Part shown: positions 7,989 through 16,761 of the stretch, piece by piece | Numbering within the stretch: the first letter of the stretch is position 1 | Layout: each line of letters begins with the position of its first letter | Origin: Saccharopolyspora indica | GTDB taxonomy: Bacteria > Actinomycetota > Actinomycetes > Mycobacteriales > Pseudonocardiaceae | Direction of reading: 5' to 3' | Length of the DNA: 64,000 bases | NCBI RefSeq assembly: GCF_027853965.1 | Contig: NZ_JAQGLB010000001.1 | Location: 682,001 to 746,000, forward strand | The notes under the pieces: model-generated | Seen by the model: only the letters and a program-made list of their open reading frames with translations | Told to the model about the DNA's origin: nothing | Databases searched by the model: none | Program-made: the position numbers and the translations under genes

Positions 7989-8783
7989 GTGGGACGCGGA
8001 CCGGCATCGGGGCTCCGGGCGGCCGATTTCGTCGTCCGGGACCTGGACACCGCCGAGCTGCAGCGGCAGGCCGCCGCGCTGTACCGGCGCGTTTTCGGCT
8101 ACCGCGATTCCGACGTCGGGCTGAGCCCGCCGCTGCTGACGGCGCTGCTGCGCAACGGCGGTTCGGTCGTCGGAGCGGTGGCCGCCGACGGCGCGCTGCT
8201 CGGCTTCGCCTACGGCATGCGCGGCGGTGACGGCACGCGCATGTACCACTACTCGCAGGCCGCGGTCGTCGCGCCGGAGAGCCAGGGCCTCGGGCTCGGC
8301 CGCAGGCTCAAGCAGGCGCAGGCCGCGGTCGCCCGGGACACCGGGATGCGCTACATGCGCTGGAGCTACGACCCGCTGATCTCCCGCAACGCGCACTTCA
8401 ACCTCGACGTCCTGGGCGCGGCAGGCCGCTGGTACGTCGACGACTTCTACCTGCACGAGCACTCGGACCGGGTCGTCGTCGAGTGGGACCTGGAGCGCTC
8501 ACCCGCACCCTTCGCCCCTGCCGAGCCGAACCCGCCGGTCACCCGTGCCGAATGGGGAACCTGGCAGGACTTCGGCGCGCACGGCCGGCTCGTGCTCCCC
8601 TCGGACCCGGCGCTGCTCGAACCCGGCCGCGCCGCCGAGTTGCGAGCCGCGGTGCGCGCCGGGTTCCACGAGTTCCTGGCCCGCGGTCTCGTCGCCCGCT
8701 CCTGCCGTCAGGTGTCGGGGGAGACCTCGGTTTACTGGTTCGCCCGTAACCCGATCACCGGAGGCGACCATGACCGCGCATGA
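7989..8783 (+). CDS. GNAT family N-acyltransferase, COG3375-like (candidate D-amino acid N-acyltransferase)
   Basis: 264 residues from GTG 7989, preceded by AAGGAGG (7978-7984); an ATG at 7938 has no ribosome site and lies in an operator-like repeat. The acetyl/acyl-CoA loop is VVAPESQGLGLGRRLKQAQ, followed by the long second half (LPSDPALLEPGRAAELRAAVR) typical of COG3375-type proteins often found beside N-acylamino acid racemases. It overlaps the SIS gene by 14 nt. In Geobacillus a GNAT succinyltransferase acts with the racemase and an M20 desuccinylase; the same role is inferred here, not shown. Confidence 0.8.
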   Translation: MGRGPASGLRAADFVVRDLDTAELQRQAAALYRRVFGYRDSDVGLSPPLLTALLRNGGSVVGAVAADGALLGFAYGMRGGDGTRMYHYSQAAVVAPESQGLGLGRRLKQAQAAVARDTGMRYMRWSYDPLISRNAHFNLDVLGAAGRWYVDDFYLHEHSDRVVVEWDLERSPAPFAPAEPNPPVTRAEWGTWQDFGAHGRLVLPSDPALLEPGRAAELRAAVRAGFHEFLARGLVARSCRQVSGETSVYWFARNPITGGDHDRA

Positions 8784-9441
8784 CACCAACCGCGACCTGA
8801 CCAGCCCGCGCCAGCGCTTCGACGCGCGCGTGCAGCGCCGTTCGGCCGCTGTGCTTCAGCAGCGGATCGCCGAGCAGGAGATCCGGTCGCTGGACGCGGC
8901 GATGGAGTCGATCGCCAGGGACGGCTCGGTGGAGCGGGCCGCCGCGCTGGTGGTGAAGGCGCGCCGCCGGTTCATCCTGGGCGCGGGCAAGTCCTTCGCC
9001 TACGCGTGCCTGCTGTCGGCCGACCTCGGCGCCTCGCTGTCGAACGTGACCACCATCGACGGCCGGATCGTGCAGGCCGTCGACGTGCTCACCGAGGTGC
9101 GCTCCAGCGATGTGCTGGTCGTCTTCTCGCTGCGCCGCTACCGCCGGGAGAGCATCGAGGTCGCCCGCCAGTTCGCCGCCTCCGGCGGCACCCTGGTCGT
9201 GGTCACCGATGCCGAGGACGCGCCGCTGGCCGCCGTCGCGGACGCGGTGATCGTGGTGCAGACCGAGAGCGCGTCCTATTCGGACTCCCCGACGGCGGTG
9301 GCCGCGGTGTCGCACGTGCTGGCCACCTTGATCACCGCCAGCGCCAAGGGCGCACAACGCCGCTTCGGCGAGCGGGACCGCTTCTCCCGCGCACTGGGCA
9401 TCTACGCCGACGAAGCCGACAACCCCCGATCGGAGACCTGA
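8770..9441 (+). CDS. SIS-domain protein, RpiR-like without the HTH
   Basis: 223 residues. It has a SIS domain (RRFILGAGKSFAYACLLSADLGASLSN... DVLVVFSLRRYRRESIEVARQFAASGGTLVVVTD), the sugar-phosphate-binding fold of MurR/RpiR regulators. The usual N-terminal RpiR helix-turn-helix is missing: only about 45 residues precede the SIS domain and they look helical but not HTH-like. It may be a small-molecule sensor, an isomerase-like protein, or a truncated regulator. It is translationally coupled on both sides: 14-nt overlap with GNAT and TGATG with the racemase. Confidence 0.75.
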   Translation: MTAHDTNRDLTSPRQRFDARVQRRSAAVLQQRIAEQEIRSLDAAMESIARDGSVERAAALVVKARRRFILGAGKSFAYACLLSADLGASLSNVTTIDGRIVQAVDVLTEVRSSDVLVVFSLRRYRRESIEVARQFAASGGTLVVVTDAEDAPLAAVADAVIVVQTESASYSDSPTAVAAVSHVLATLITASAKGAQRRFGERDRFSRALGIYADEADNPRSET

Positions 9442-10559
9442 TGAAGATCGACAGCGCGACGCTGCACCGCGTCCGGCTGCCGTTGAAGCACAGCTTCCAG
9501 ACCAGCTCGCACCGCAAGAGCCACCTGGAGCACATCCTGGTGCGGCTGGTCGACGAGACCGGAGCCGTCGGCTGGGGCGAGATCGCCTCGCCGAGCGATC
9601 CCTACTACGCCTCCGACACGGTCGGGACCAGCTGGCTGATCGCCACCGAGTACCTGCTGCCCGCCGTCCTCGGCCGCGAGGTCGAGCACCCGCGCGAGCT
9701 CGGCGAGCTGTACGGGAAGGTGCGCGGGCACCGCTTCGCCGCCGCCGGGATCGACGCCGCGGGCTGGGCGCTGTGGACCGCGCAGCAGGGGATCCCGCTG
9801 GCCGAAGCCCTCGGCGGTTCGCGGGAATCCGTGGTGGCCGGGGTGTCGCTGGGCATCGAGCCCACCATCGACGACCTGCTGGAGCAGGTGCAGCGCCAGG
9901 TCGACGCCGGGTATCCGCGGGTGAAGCTGAAGATCGCCCCCGGCTGGGACGTCGAACCGGTCAAGCAGGTGCGCGCGGCGTTCCCGCGGCTGAACCTGCA
10001 CGTCGACGCCAACGGCGCCTACCTGGACGTCCCGGAGCACCGCGCCGTGCTGCGCGAACTCGACCACTTCGAGCTGGCGATGATCGAGCAGCCGTTCGCG
10101 CCCCGCGCGCTGCTGCCCTCCGCGCAACTGCAGGCGAGCATCGAAACCCCGGTCTGCCTGGACGAATCCGTGGACACGCTGGACGATCTGCGCACCGCGA
10201 TCGCGCTGCGGGCGGGCCGCGTCCTCAACATCAAGGCGTCCCGGATGGGCGGGCTGACCACCGCGGTGGCCGCGCACGACCTGGCCCGCGACGCGGGGTG
10301 GCCGGTGTGGTGCGGCGGGATGCACGAGTTCGGCATCGGCCGGATCGCCAACGTCGCGCTCTCCAGCCTGCCCGGTTTCAGCCTGCCCTCCGACGTCTCG
10401 GCGTCGGAGAAGTACTACGCCAGCGATGTGGTGAACCCGCCGCTGGTCGCGCACGACGGGGTCGTCGCCGTGCCCACCACCCCGGGGCTCGGCGTCGAGG
10501 TCGATGAGGACTTCATCGCCGAGCACAGCCACCAGACCCACAGAAAGCAGTCCTCATGA
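9441..10559 (+). CDS. N-acylamino acid racemase / o-succinylbenzoate synthase family (enolase superfamily)
   Basis: 372 residues. It has the MLE-subgroup capping domain then the barrel with K162-x-K164 (VKLKIA), metal ligands D189 (VDANG), E216 (IEQPF) and D241 (LDES), and the opposite-face base K265 (NIKASRMGG). Spacing matches N-succinyl/N-acylamino acid racemases, which interconvert D and L forms. MenC activity is possible, but the neighbours are amino acid genes and not menaquinone genes. It starts at TGATG with the SIS gene and ends ATGA with the permease. Confidence 0.88.
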   Translation: MKIDSATLHRVRLPLKHSFQTSSHRKSHLEHILVRLVDETGAVGWGEIASPSDPYYASDTVGTSWLIATEYLLPAVLGREVEHPRELGELYGKVRGHRFAAAGIDAAGWALWTAQQGIPLAEALGGSRESVVAGVSLGIEPTIDDLLEQVQRQVDAGYPRVKLKIAPGWDVEPVKQVRAAFPRLNLHVDANGAYLDVPEHRAVLRELDHFELAMIEQPFAPRALLPSAQLQASIETPVCLDESVDTLDDLRTAIALRAGRVLNIKASRMGGLTTAVAAHDLARDAGWPVWCGGMHEFGIGRIANVALSSLPGFSLPSDVSASEKYYASDVVNPPLVAHDGVVAVPTTPGLGVEVDEDFIAEHSHQTHRKQSS

Positions 10560-11983
10560 GCGATGTGGACAGCGCCGGCGCTCCGCCGCGCACCGAGGCC
10601 CCGGTGTCCCGGGCCCGGAGACTGATCATCACCACCACCGCCATCGGCGGCCTCGTCCTGTCCGGCGCGCTCGGCCCGTTCGTCCAGGCCCCGACGTTGT
10701 GGGGACTGGTGCCGATCGTGCTCTACGCGGCGCTCGCGCTGCTGGGCATGGACATCATGGTGGCCACCGTCGTCGCGGTGGTCTCCGCGCTGCTGATCAT
10801 GCTGCCCACCCCGGCCGCGGTCGGCGAGCTGCTCGGCGAATCGCTCGGCGACCAGGTCACCGTCATCGGCCTGGTGATCATGCTCGGTGCCGGGGTCGGC
10901 GAGATCCTGCGCAGCACCGGCATCGCGGCGACCATCGTGCGCGGTGTGATGCGCGTGGTCGGCGAGCGCAACCGCACCGCCGCGACGCTGGGCGTGATGG
11001 TCTCCTGCCTGCTCCTGGTCGCCAGCCTCGGCACCCTGGCCGGCGCGCTGGCGATCGCCGCGCCGCTGCTGCTGCCGGTCGTGGCCCGGCTCGGCTTCAC
11101 CCGCTCGGCGACGGCGGCGATGATGTTCACCGGTGGTTGCGCCGGTCTGGCGGTGGCGCCCTTCGCCGGTTCCAACGTCGCGATCATGAGCGCGGCCGAG
11201 GTCGGCTACCTGCAGTACCTGCTCTACGGCGCGGGGCCGCTGGCGGTGCTGTCGCTGGTCGCGGGCCTGGTGATCGTGCCGTGGATGCAGCGGCGGACCG
11301 AGGGCACCGGCGACGACTACGACGCCGCCGACCTCGGCGCCACCGACGACGGGCCGAAGCGGCGCAGCGGGCGGGCGACCGCGGCGTTCGCCCTGGTCCT
11401 GGTCGCCAGCGTCGGCTACGCGATCGTCTCCGGCGCGGGCACCACGTTCCCGCTGCTCGCGCTGCCGGTGCTGGGCATCGTGGCCGGGCTGGTCGGCGGC
11501 CTGAGCCCGACCGGGATCGCGGTCCAGATGTACCGGGGCGCGGCCCGGCTGGTGAACGTGTTCCTGCTGTTCTGGCTGCTGGCGGTGCTGTTCGCCGGGA
11601 TCGACGAGCTGCAGCCGTTCCAGGTCATCCTCGACACCTACGGCACGGACATGCGGGGCCTGTCGCCGTTCGCCTTCGCGCTGCTGATCGCCGCGCTCGG
11701 CTGGGTCGGAGTGCCCGGTGCGACCGCCGCGCAGGTGGTGCTGCTGGACAAGGTCTTCGGTGAGCTCGCGGCCAGCCTCGGCATCACCGCGGGGGCCTGG
11801 GTCGTGGTGCTGCTGTTCGCCTCCAAGGCCGACACCTACGGCCCGTTCCCGAACGCCAACATGGTCGGCTCGATGAGCCTGGCCCGCTCGACGAACCTGA
11901 AGAACATCCTGCTGACCGGCTTCGCGCTGCTGGTGCCGTGCTGCCTGATGTACGCGGTGATCCTGTTCTTCGAGACCAGCTGA
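10556..11983 (+). CDS. Permease, 12-helix ion-transporter type (amino acid/acyl amino acid carrier candidate)
   Basis: 475 residues with about 12 hydrophobic helices, a long acidic cytoplasmic loop near residues 240-265 (EGTGDDYDAADLGATDDG) and repeated GAGVGEILRSTG / NVAIMSAAEVGYLQYL motifs. It resembles the DcuC/NhaC-like ion transporter superfamily; I cannot name the exact family. ATGA overlap with the racemase and 14 bp to the D-aminoacylase imply it carries the substrate of this pathway, such as a D- or N-acyl-amino acid. Confidence 0.7.
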   Translation: MSDVDSAGAPPRTEAPVSRARRLIITTTAIGGLVLSGALGPFVQAPTLWGLVPIVLYAALALLGMDIMVATVVAVVSALLIMLPTPAAVGELLGESLGDQVTVIGLVIMLGAGVGEILRSTGIAATIVRGVMRVVGERNRTAATLGVMVSCLLLVASLGTLAGALAIAAPLLLPVVARLGFTRSATAAMMFTGGCAGLAVAPFAGSNVAIMSAAEVGYLQYLLYGAGPLAVLSLVAGLVIVPWMQRRTEGTGDDYDAADLGATDDGPKRRSGRATAAFALVLVASVGYAIVSGAGTTFPLLALPVLGIVAGLVGGLSPTGIAVQMYRGAARLVNVFLLFWLLAVLFAGIDELQPFQVILDTYGTDMRGLSPFAFALLIAALGWVGVPGATAAQVVLLDKVFGELAASLGITAGAWVVVLLFASKADTYGPFPNANMVGSMSLARSTNLKNILLTGFALLVPCCLMYAVILFFETS

Positions 11984-11997
11984 GAGAGGAGAAGCGC

Positions 11998-13560
11998 ATG
12001 TTCGACGTCGTGATCAACGGCGGTGAGCTGGTCGACGGGACCGGGGCGCCGCGACGGCCTGGCAGCATCGGCATCACCGGTGGCCGGATCGCCGAGGTGA
12101 GCTTCGGGAAGCTGACCGGGCGGCGGGAGATCGACGCCACCGGGCAGGTCGTCGCGCCCGGCTTCATCGACCTGCACTCGCACGCCGACTACACCCTGGA
12201 GGGCTCCCCGGCGGCCGTCACCCAGCTCCACCAGGGCGTGACGACGCTGGTGACCGGCAACTGCGGGCACTCGCCGTTCCCGTTCACCGACCTGGGCCTG
12301 ATCCGCCGCGCCAGCATCATCGACGACCGCGCGCTGAGCTGGAAGTGGCGCGATGCGGCGGGATTCCGCGAGGTCGTCGAAGGAACGGCGGTCAACGTCG
12401 CGCTGCAGGTCGGCCACAACGCGGTGCGGCTGGCGGTGCTCGGCGACGCCGACCGGGCGCCGACGGCGGCCGAGCTCGAGAAGATGTGCGAGCTGGTGAG
12501 AACCGCCGCGCGGCAGGGAGCAGTCGGCTTCTCCACCGGGCTGATCTACGCCCCAGGAGTGTTCGCCGACACCGCGGAAGTGCGCGCTCTGGTCGCCGCG
12601 GCGGCCTCGGCCGGACTGCTGTACTCCACGCACGTGCGCAACGAGGCGGCGACGCTGCTCGACGCGGTTCGCGAAGCGATCGACGCCGCGGAACTCGCGG
12701 GCGCCCGCTTGGAGATCTCGCACCTCAAAGCGATGGGCCCGGAGAACCACGGCAAGGTCGTGGAAGCCCTCGCGCTCATCGACGCGGCCCGGCAGCGGGG
12801 TGTGGACGTCACCGCCGACGTCTACCCGTACACGGCTTCCAGCACCTCGCTGGTGTCGCGCCTGAGCCCGTGGGCGGTCGACGGCGGCAAGGACGCGCTC
12901 CTGGCGAGGCTGGCCGATCCGGCCGCCCGGGAACGCATCGCCGCCGAGCTGCGGGCCAGGTTCGGCCGCGACATCGACCCGGAGGGCCTGGTCATCGCCG
13001 ATCTCCCGATCGGAGCGCGGAGCGCGGACATCGGGCTGTCGGTCGCGGAGATCGGCCGCCGGGACGGCGTGGACCCCGCTGAAGCAGCGCTGCGCGTGCT
13101 GGCGGCGCACGCGGCGAACGTGATGATCGTGAACCACGCGATGAGCGAGGCCGACGTCGACACCGTGCTCCGGCACCCGTGGGTGTCGGTGGCCAGCGAC
13201 GGCTGGACCATGACCGAGCGCGGCGAGGGCCGTCCGCACCCGCGCAGCTTCGGCACCTTCGCCCGGGTGCTCGGCCGCTACGTGCGGGAACGCGGGGTGC
13301 TGTCGCTGGAGGACGCGGTGCGCAAGATGACGTCGCTGCCCGCGGCCAGGATCGGGCTGGCCGACCGCGGGGTGCTCGCCGCGGGCAAGGCCGCCGACGT
13401 CGTGGTGCTCGACCCGGCCGAGATCATCGACAACTCCACCTTCGAGCAGCCGTGGCAGCTGGCGTCGGGATGCTCGGCGGTGCTGGTCAACGGCGTGCCG
13501 GCGCTCCTCGACGGCAGCCCGACCGGGGAGCGCGGGGGAGCGGTGCTGACCTCGGCGTGA
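11998..13560 (+). CDS. N-acyl-D-amino acid deacylase (D-aminoacylase, amidohydrolase superfamily)
   Basis: 520 residues from the ATG at 11998, after GAGAGGAGAAG. Metal-site motifs are visible in order: DLHSHADYTL, VTGNCGHSPFPF (the Cys ligand of D-aminoacylases), THVRNEA, SHLKAMGP and SDGWTM (Asp). The C-terminal LADRGVLAAGKAADVVVLDP closes the composite beta domain. It hydrolyses N-acyl-D-amino acids to the D-amino acid in the cytosol. It is last in the operon with the racemase, giving a second, opposite-stereochemistry route beside the M20 enzyme. Confidence 0.88.
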   Translation: MFDVVINGGELVDGTGAPRRPGSIGITGGRIAEVSFGKLTGRREIDATGQVVAPGFIDLHSHADYTLEGSPAAVTQLHQGVTTLVTGNCGHSPFPFTDLGLIRRASIIDDRALSWKWRDAAGFREVVEGTAVNVALQVGHNAVRLAVLGDADRAPTAAELEKMCELVRTAARQGAVGFSTGLIYAPGVFADTAEVRALVAAAASAGLLYSTHVRNEAATLLDAVREAIDAAELAGARLEISHLKAMGPENHGKVVEALALIDAARQRGVDVTADVYPYTASSTSLVSRLSPWAVDGGKDALLARLADPAARERIAAELRARFGRDIDPEGLVIADLPIGARSADIGLSVAEIGRRDGVDPAEAALRVLAAHAANVMIVNHAMSEADVDTVLRHPWVSVASDGWTMTERGEGRPHPRSFGTFARVLGRYVRERGVLSLEDAVRKMTSLPAARIGLADRGVLAAGKAADVVVLDPAEIIDNSTFEQPWQLASGCSAVLVNGVPALLDGSPTGERGGAVLTSA

Positions 13561-13570
13561 GGCTCCGGGA

Positions 13571-14485
13571 TCATCCCCCGGACCAGGCGCTCAGCGTCCG
13601 GCGGGATTCGAAGCGCCGGCGGTCACCGGTGATCGGATCGGTGAACTCCAGCGCCCTGGCCAGCAGCTGCAGCGGGTCGCTGAAGTCGTCGGCGGCCCGC
13701 TGCCGCACCACCGGGTACAGGTCGTCGCCGAGGATCGGGATTCCCAGGCCGTTCAGGTGCACGCGCAGCTGGTGGGTGCGCCCGGTGCGCGGCAGCAGCC
13801 GGTAGCGGCCGAGATCGCCGCGCTGCTCGACGAGCTCCACCAGGGTTTCGCTGTTGGGCTCGCCCGGCACCTCCTCGGCGGCAAGCATGCCGCGCTGCTT
13901 GTGGATCCTGCTGCGCACCGTGCGGGGCAGCCGCAAGTCCGGGTCGAACGCGGCGACGGCCTCGTACTCCTTGTGCACCAGCCGGTCGTGGAACAGCGTC
14001 TGGTACGCGCCGCGGTGCCGCGGGGTGATCACGAACATGACCAGCCCGGCGGTCAGCCGGTCCAGCCGGTGCGCGGGGCTGAGCTCGGGCAGGTCGAGAT
14101 CGCGCCGCAACCGGATCAGCGCGGTCTCCACGACGTGCCCGCCGCGCGGGGTGGTGGCCAGGAAGTGCGGCTTGTCCACCACCAGCAGGTGCTCGTCCCG
14201 GTGCACCACGTCGATCGCGAACGGCACCGGCACCTCGACCGGCAGATCGCGGTGGAACCAGATGAACGCGCCCGGGACGAACGGGCTGTCCGGGCCGAGC
14301 GGACCGTCGGCCCCGACGATCAGGCCTTCGCCCAGCATGGCCTCGATGCGCTCCGGCGGGAGCTTCGGGATCCGGTCGACGAGGTGGTCGCGGACGGTGC
14401 GCCAGTGCCCGTCGAGCGGGAGTCGCATCCGGACCGGATCCACGCCGTGCCGCTGCGGCAGCGGCGAGCTGAGCTTGCGTCGCAT
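13571..14485 (-). CDS. RluA family RNA pseudouridine synthase
   Basis: 304 residues. The catalytic motif is HRLDRLTAGLVMF (Asp in HRLDR), preceded by VVDKPHFLATTP and followed by GRTHQLRVHLNGLGIPILGDDLY, the three conserved RluA-family blocks. The N-terminal 90 residues are not a clear S4 domain. It is expected to isomerise uridine in rRNA or tRNA; the target site is unknown. It is convergent with the D-aminoacylase, 10 bp apart. Confidence 0.9.
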   Translation of the reverse strand: MRRKLSSPLPQRHGVDPVRMRLPLDGHWRTVRDHLVDRIPKLPPERIEAMLGEGLIVGADGPLGPDSPFVPGAFIWFHRDLPVEVPVPFAIDVVHRDEHLLVVDKPHFLATTPRGGHVVETALIRLRRDLDLPELSPAHRLDRLTAGLVMFVITPRHRGAYQTLFHDRLVHKEYEAVAAFDPDLRLPRTVRSRIHKQRGMLAAEEVPGEPNSETLVELVEQRGDLGRYRLLPRTGRTHQLRVHLNGLGIPILGDDLYPVVRQRAADDFSDPLQLLARALEFTDPITGDRRRFESRRTLSAWSGG

Positions 14486-14508
14486 CGCGCCACCAGCCTA
14501 GCCGGTGG

Positions 14509-14991
14509 TCAAAGCGCCATCTTGAAACCCTCGTGCGACGCGGTGAAGCCGAGCCGCTCGTAGAACCGGTGCGCGTCCGCCCGCTGCTTGTCGGTGGTCA
14601 GCTGCACCAGGGCGCAACCGCGCCGGCGGGCTTCGCCGATGGCCCACTCGAACATCTCGCCGCCGAGGCCGTGACTGCGGTGCTGCTCGTGCACGCGGAC
14701 CGCTTCGATCTGGGCGCGCAGCGCGCCGCGCCGGGCGAGGCCGGGGATGAACGTCAGCTGCATGGTCGCCACGACCTCGTCCCCGGCGGCCGCCACCAGC
14801 AGCAGCTGCGCCGGATCGGCGTCGATGGCCGCGAACGCGGCCCGGTACGGCTCCAGGTCGACGGCCGACTCCCGGGTCGCGCCGAGCTGGTCGGCGGCCA
14901 GCAGCTCGACGACGGCGGCCAGGTCGGCGCCGGTCGCGCGGCGCAGCTGGTAGGTGACCGGTCCGACGGGCAACGTCGCCAGCACGTTCAA
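14509..14991 (-). CDS. GNAT family N-acetyltransferase
   Basis: 160 residues from TTG 14991 with GGAGG (14996-15000) directly upstream; a GTG two codons later is an alternative. Motif A is IEAVRVHEQHRSHGLGGEMFEWAI (Q/RxxGxG/A acetyl-CoA loop), and the C-terminal FYERLGFTASHEGFKMAL is typical of small-molecule or antibiotic-type acetyltransferases. Substrate unknown. Divergent from the MFS gene at 15090. Confidence 0.85.
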   Translation of the reverse strand: MNVLATLPVGPVTYQLRRATGADLAAVVELLAADQLGATRESAVDLEPYRAAFAAIDADPAQLLLVAAAGDEVVATMQLTFIPGLARRGALRAQIEAVRVHEQHRSHGLGGEMFEWAIGEARRRGCALVQLTTDKQRADAHRFYERLGFTASHEGFKMAL

Positions 14992-15089
14992 CGATCCTCC
15001 ACAGTGGACTTCCGGGTTCGGGGTTCCGGCCCCGACTCTAGTGCGCCGGAACTGGCATGATCGCGGGAGCTACCGGGAGGAGGGCGGCG

Positions 15090-16268
15090 ATGCCGGGGAC
15101 CGCACCGGTCGCGGCGCGGCTGGCGGTGGCCGCGCTGTTCCTGGTCAACGGGGCGAGCTTCGCCAGCGTGGTGCCCCGCTACCCGGAAGTGCAGGACTCG
15201 CTCGGCCTGTCCAACGCCGCGCTGGGCACCGCCATCGCGGCGTTCCCGCTCGGCGCCATGGCGGCCGGTCTGCTCGCCGGTCCGCTGCTGGCCAGGTGGC
15301 GCTCGGCGAACGTCGCGGTGTGGTGTTCGGCCCTGCTCGCCGCGGACCTGGTCGCGATCGGGCTCGTGGCGAACTGGTGGCAGCTGGCCGGAGCGCTGTT
15401 CGTGGCGGGAGCGATGGACGCCGTGGTCGACGTGGCGATGAACGCGCACGGCCTGCGGGTCCAGCGCGCCTACGGGCGGTCGATCGTGAACTCGCTGCAC
15501 GGGTTGTGGAGCGTCGGCGCGATCATCGGCGGACTGGGCGGGTCGCTGGCAGCCGGAGTCGCAGCACCGCTACCGCTGCACTTCGGCGCAGCCGCCGTCG
15601 TGCTCGCCGCGGTGGCCATCACCAGCAGGGCGTTCCTGCTCCCCGGGCCCGACGACTCCGCGCACCGGGGCACCCCGCGGGCCCGCCCGGGAAGACGAAC
15701 CCTGCTGGCCCTGCTGGCGCTGGGCGCCCTGTGCGCGGCGGGTGCGCTGGTCGAGGACACCGCCGCGTCGTGGGGCGCCATCTACTTGCGCGATTCGCTC
15801 GGCGCGGCCGCTGCGCTCTCCGGCGGGGTGTTCGTCGCGCTGCAAGCAGCCCAGACCATCGGCAGGTTCACCGGCGACCGGCTGGTCGACCGCTTCGGCG
15901 CCAGCACCGTCGCGCGGGCCGGGGGAGCGCTGGTGGTCGTGGCGGTCGGCGGTGCGCTGCTGTGGCCGTCGGTCCCGACCGCGATCATCGGCTTCGCACT
16001 GGCCGGCTGGGGAATCGCCACGATCATCCCGGCCGGGTTCAACGCGGCCGACGCCGTACCGGGCCTGCCGCCGGGAGCGGGGCTGGCCGTCGTCGGCTGG
16101 CTCTACCGGCTCGGGGTGCTGGCCGGGCCGCCGGTGGTCGGCCTGCTGGCGGACGCGGTGAGCCTGCGGCTCGGCCTGGTCCTGGTACCGGCCGCGGGCC
16201 TGCTCGTCGTGCTGCTGGCCGGCCGCCTCAGCCGAACAGCTTGGCGAGGAACCACCCGACCCGGCTGA
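15090..16268 (+). CDS. MFS transporter
   Basis: 392 residues from the ATG at 15090, which has GGGAGGAGGG just upstream; the frame also allows 15057. Twelve hydrophobic helices are apparent, with FASVVPRYPEVQDSLGLSNAALGTAIAAFPLGAM at helices 1-2 and a central Arg/Pro-rich loop near residue 190. It resembles the FucP/YbjJ-like sugar or drug MFS subgroup. Cargo unknown. Its last 41 nt overlap the convergent zinc-ribbon ORF. Confidence 0.85.
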   Translation: MPGTAPVAARLAVAALFLVNGASFASVVPRYPEVQDSLGLSNAALGTAIAAFPLGAMAAGLLAGPLLARWRSANVAVWCSALLAADLVAIGLVANWWQLAGALFVAGAMDAVVDVAMNAHGLRVQRAYGRSIVNSLHGLWSVGAIIGGLGGSLAAGVAAPLPLHFGAAAVVLAAVAITSRAFLLPGPDDSAHRGTPRARPGRRTLLALLALGALCAAGALVEDTAASWGAIYLRDSLGAAAALSGGVFVALQAAQTIGRFTGDRLVDRFGASTVARAGGALVVVAVGGALLWPSVPTAIIGFALAGWGIATIIPAGFNAADAVPGLPPGAGLAVVGWLYRLGVLAGPPVVGLLADAVSLRLGLVLVPAAGLLVVLLAGRLSRTAWRGTTRPG

Positions 16269-16395
16269 CCTTGCGGACCCGCGGATTGCCCGCGACGCCG
16301 TGGATCTCCCACTGCTGCCCGCACACCTCGCAGCGCCAGAGACCCATCTGGCTGATGTCGGGTTCGCACGGGTGCCCTCGGCGACCTCTTCGCAT
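16228..16395 (-). CDS. Small zinc-ribbon-like protein
   Basis: 55 residues. It carries HPCEPDISQMGLWRCEVCGQQW, a C-x11-C-x2-C pattern with nearby His that could bind one zinc, then a basic tail ending WFLAKLFG. It is shorter than common length cut-offs and overlaps the MFS 3' end by 41 nt. Coding status is inferred from the compact Cys/Trp-rich motif; function unknown. Confidence 0.5.
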   Translation of the reverse strand: MRRGRRGHPCEPDISQMGLWRCEVCGQQWEIHGVAGNPRVRKVSRVGWFLAKLFG

Positions 16396-16540
16396 GTCTT
16401 GATCACACCACAGCCGATCACGGCGGTGGAGTGGTTCGGACCGGGCGGATCGGGTGAAACCGTGACTTTTGGCCTTACCGAGCGTGCACGGCCCCGCCGT
16501 ACCGTCGACGGCGGTACTCGTTCGGGGAGAGGGGCCGCAG

Positions 16541-16714
16541 GTGACGGTGCGAGAGATGGTCGACCAGATGGAACGGCGCTGGGAAGAGCTGATGACCCTG
16601 CGCGCCAGCCCGGACATGTACGGCAGCGAGAGCCTCGACGGCCAGCTCGCCGAACTGGAGCTCTGGCTCCTCCGCATGCAGCGCCTGACGGCGGGAGGTA
16701 CCCGAGCCGCATGA
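16541..16714 (+). CDS. Small hypothetical helical protein
   Basis: 57 residues from GTG 16541 (an ATG at 16556 is possible), preceded by GGGGAGAGGGG. The sequence is amphipathic and charged (MVDQMERRWEELMTLR ... LDGQLAELELWLLRMQ), suggesting two helices. No recognised family. It lies 47 bp before the tautomerase gene and may share its transcript. Confidence 0.5.
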   Translation: MTVREMVDQMERRWEELMTLRASPDMYGSESLDGQLAELELWLLRMQRLTAGGTRAA

Positions 16715-16761
16715 CCGGAGTCCGAATCAGCAAGTGAGCGTCCCGGTGGAGGAGTAGTCCG

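Noticed and set aside
13564-13582. Terminator TCCGGG/CCCGGA between D-aminoacylase and pseudouridine synthase
   Set aside because: Only 6 bp, overlaps a stop codon and has no T-tract; too weak to call.
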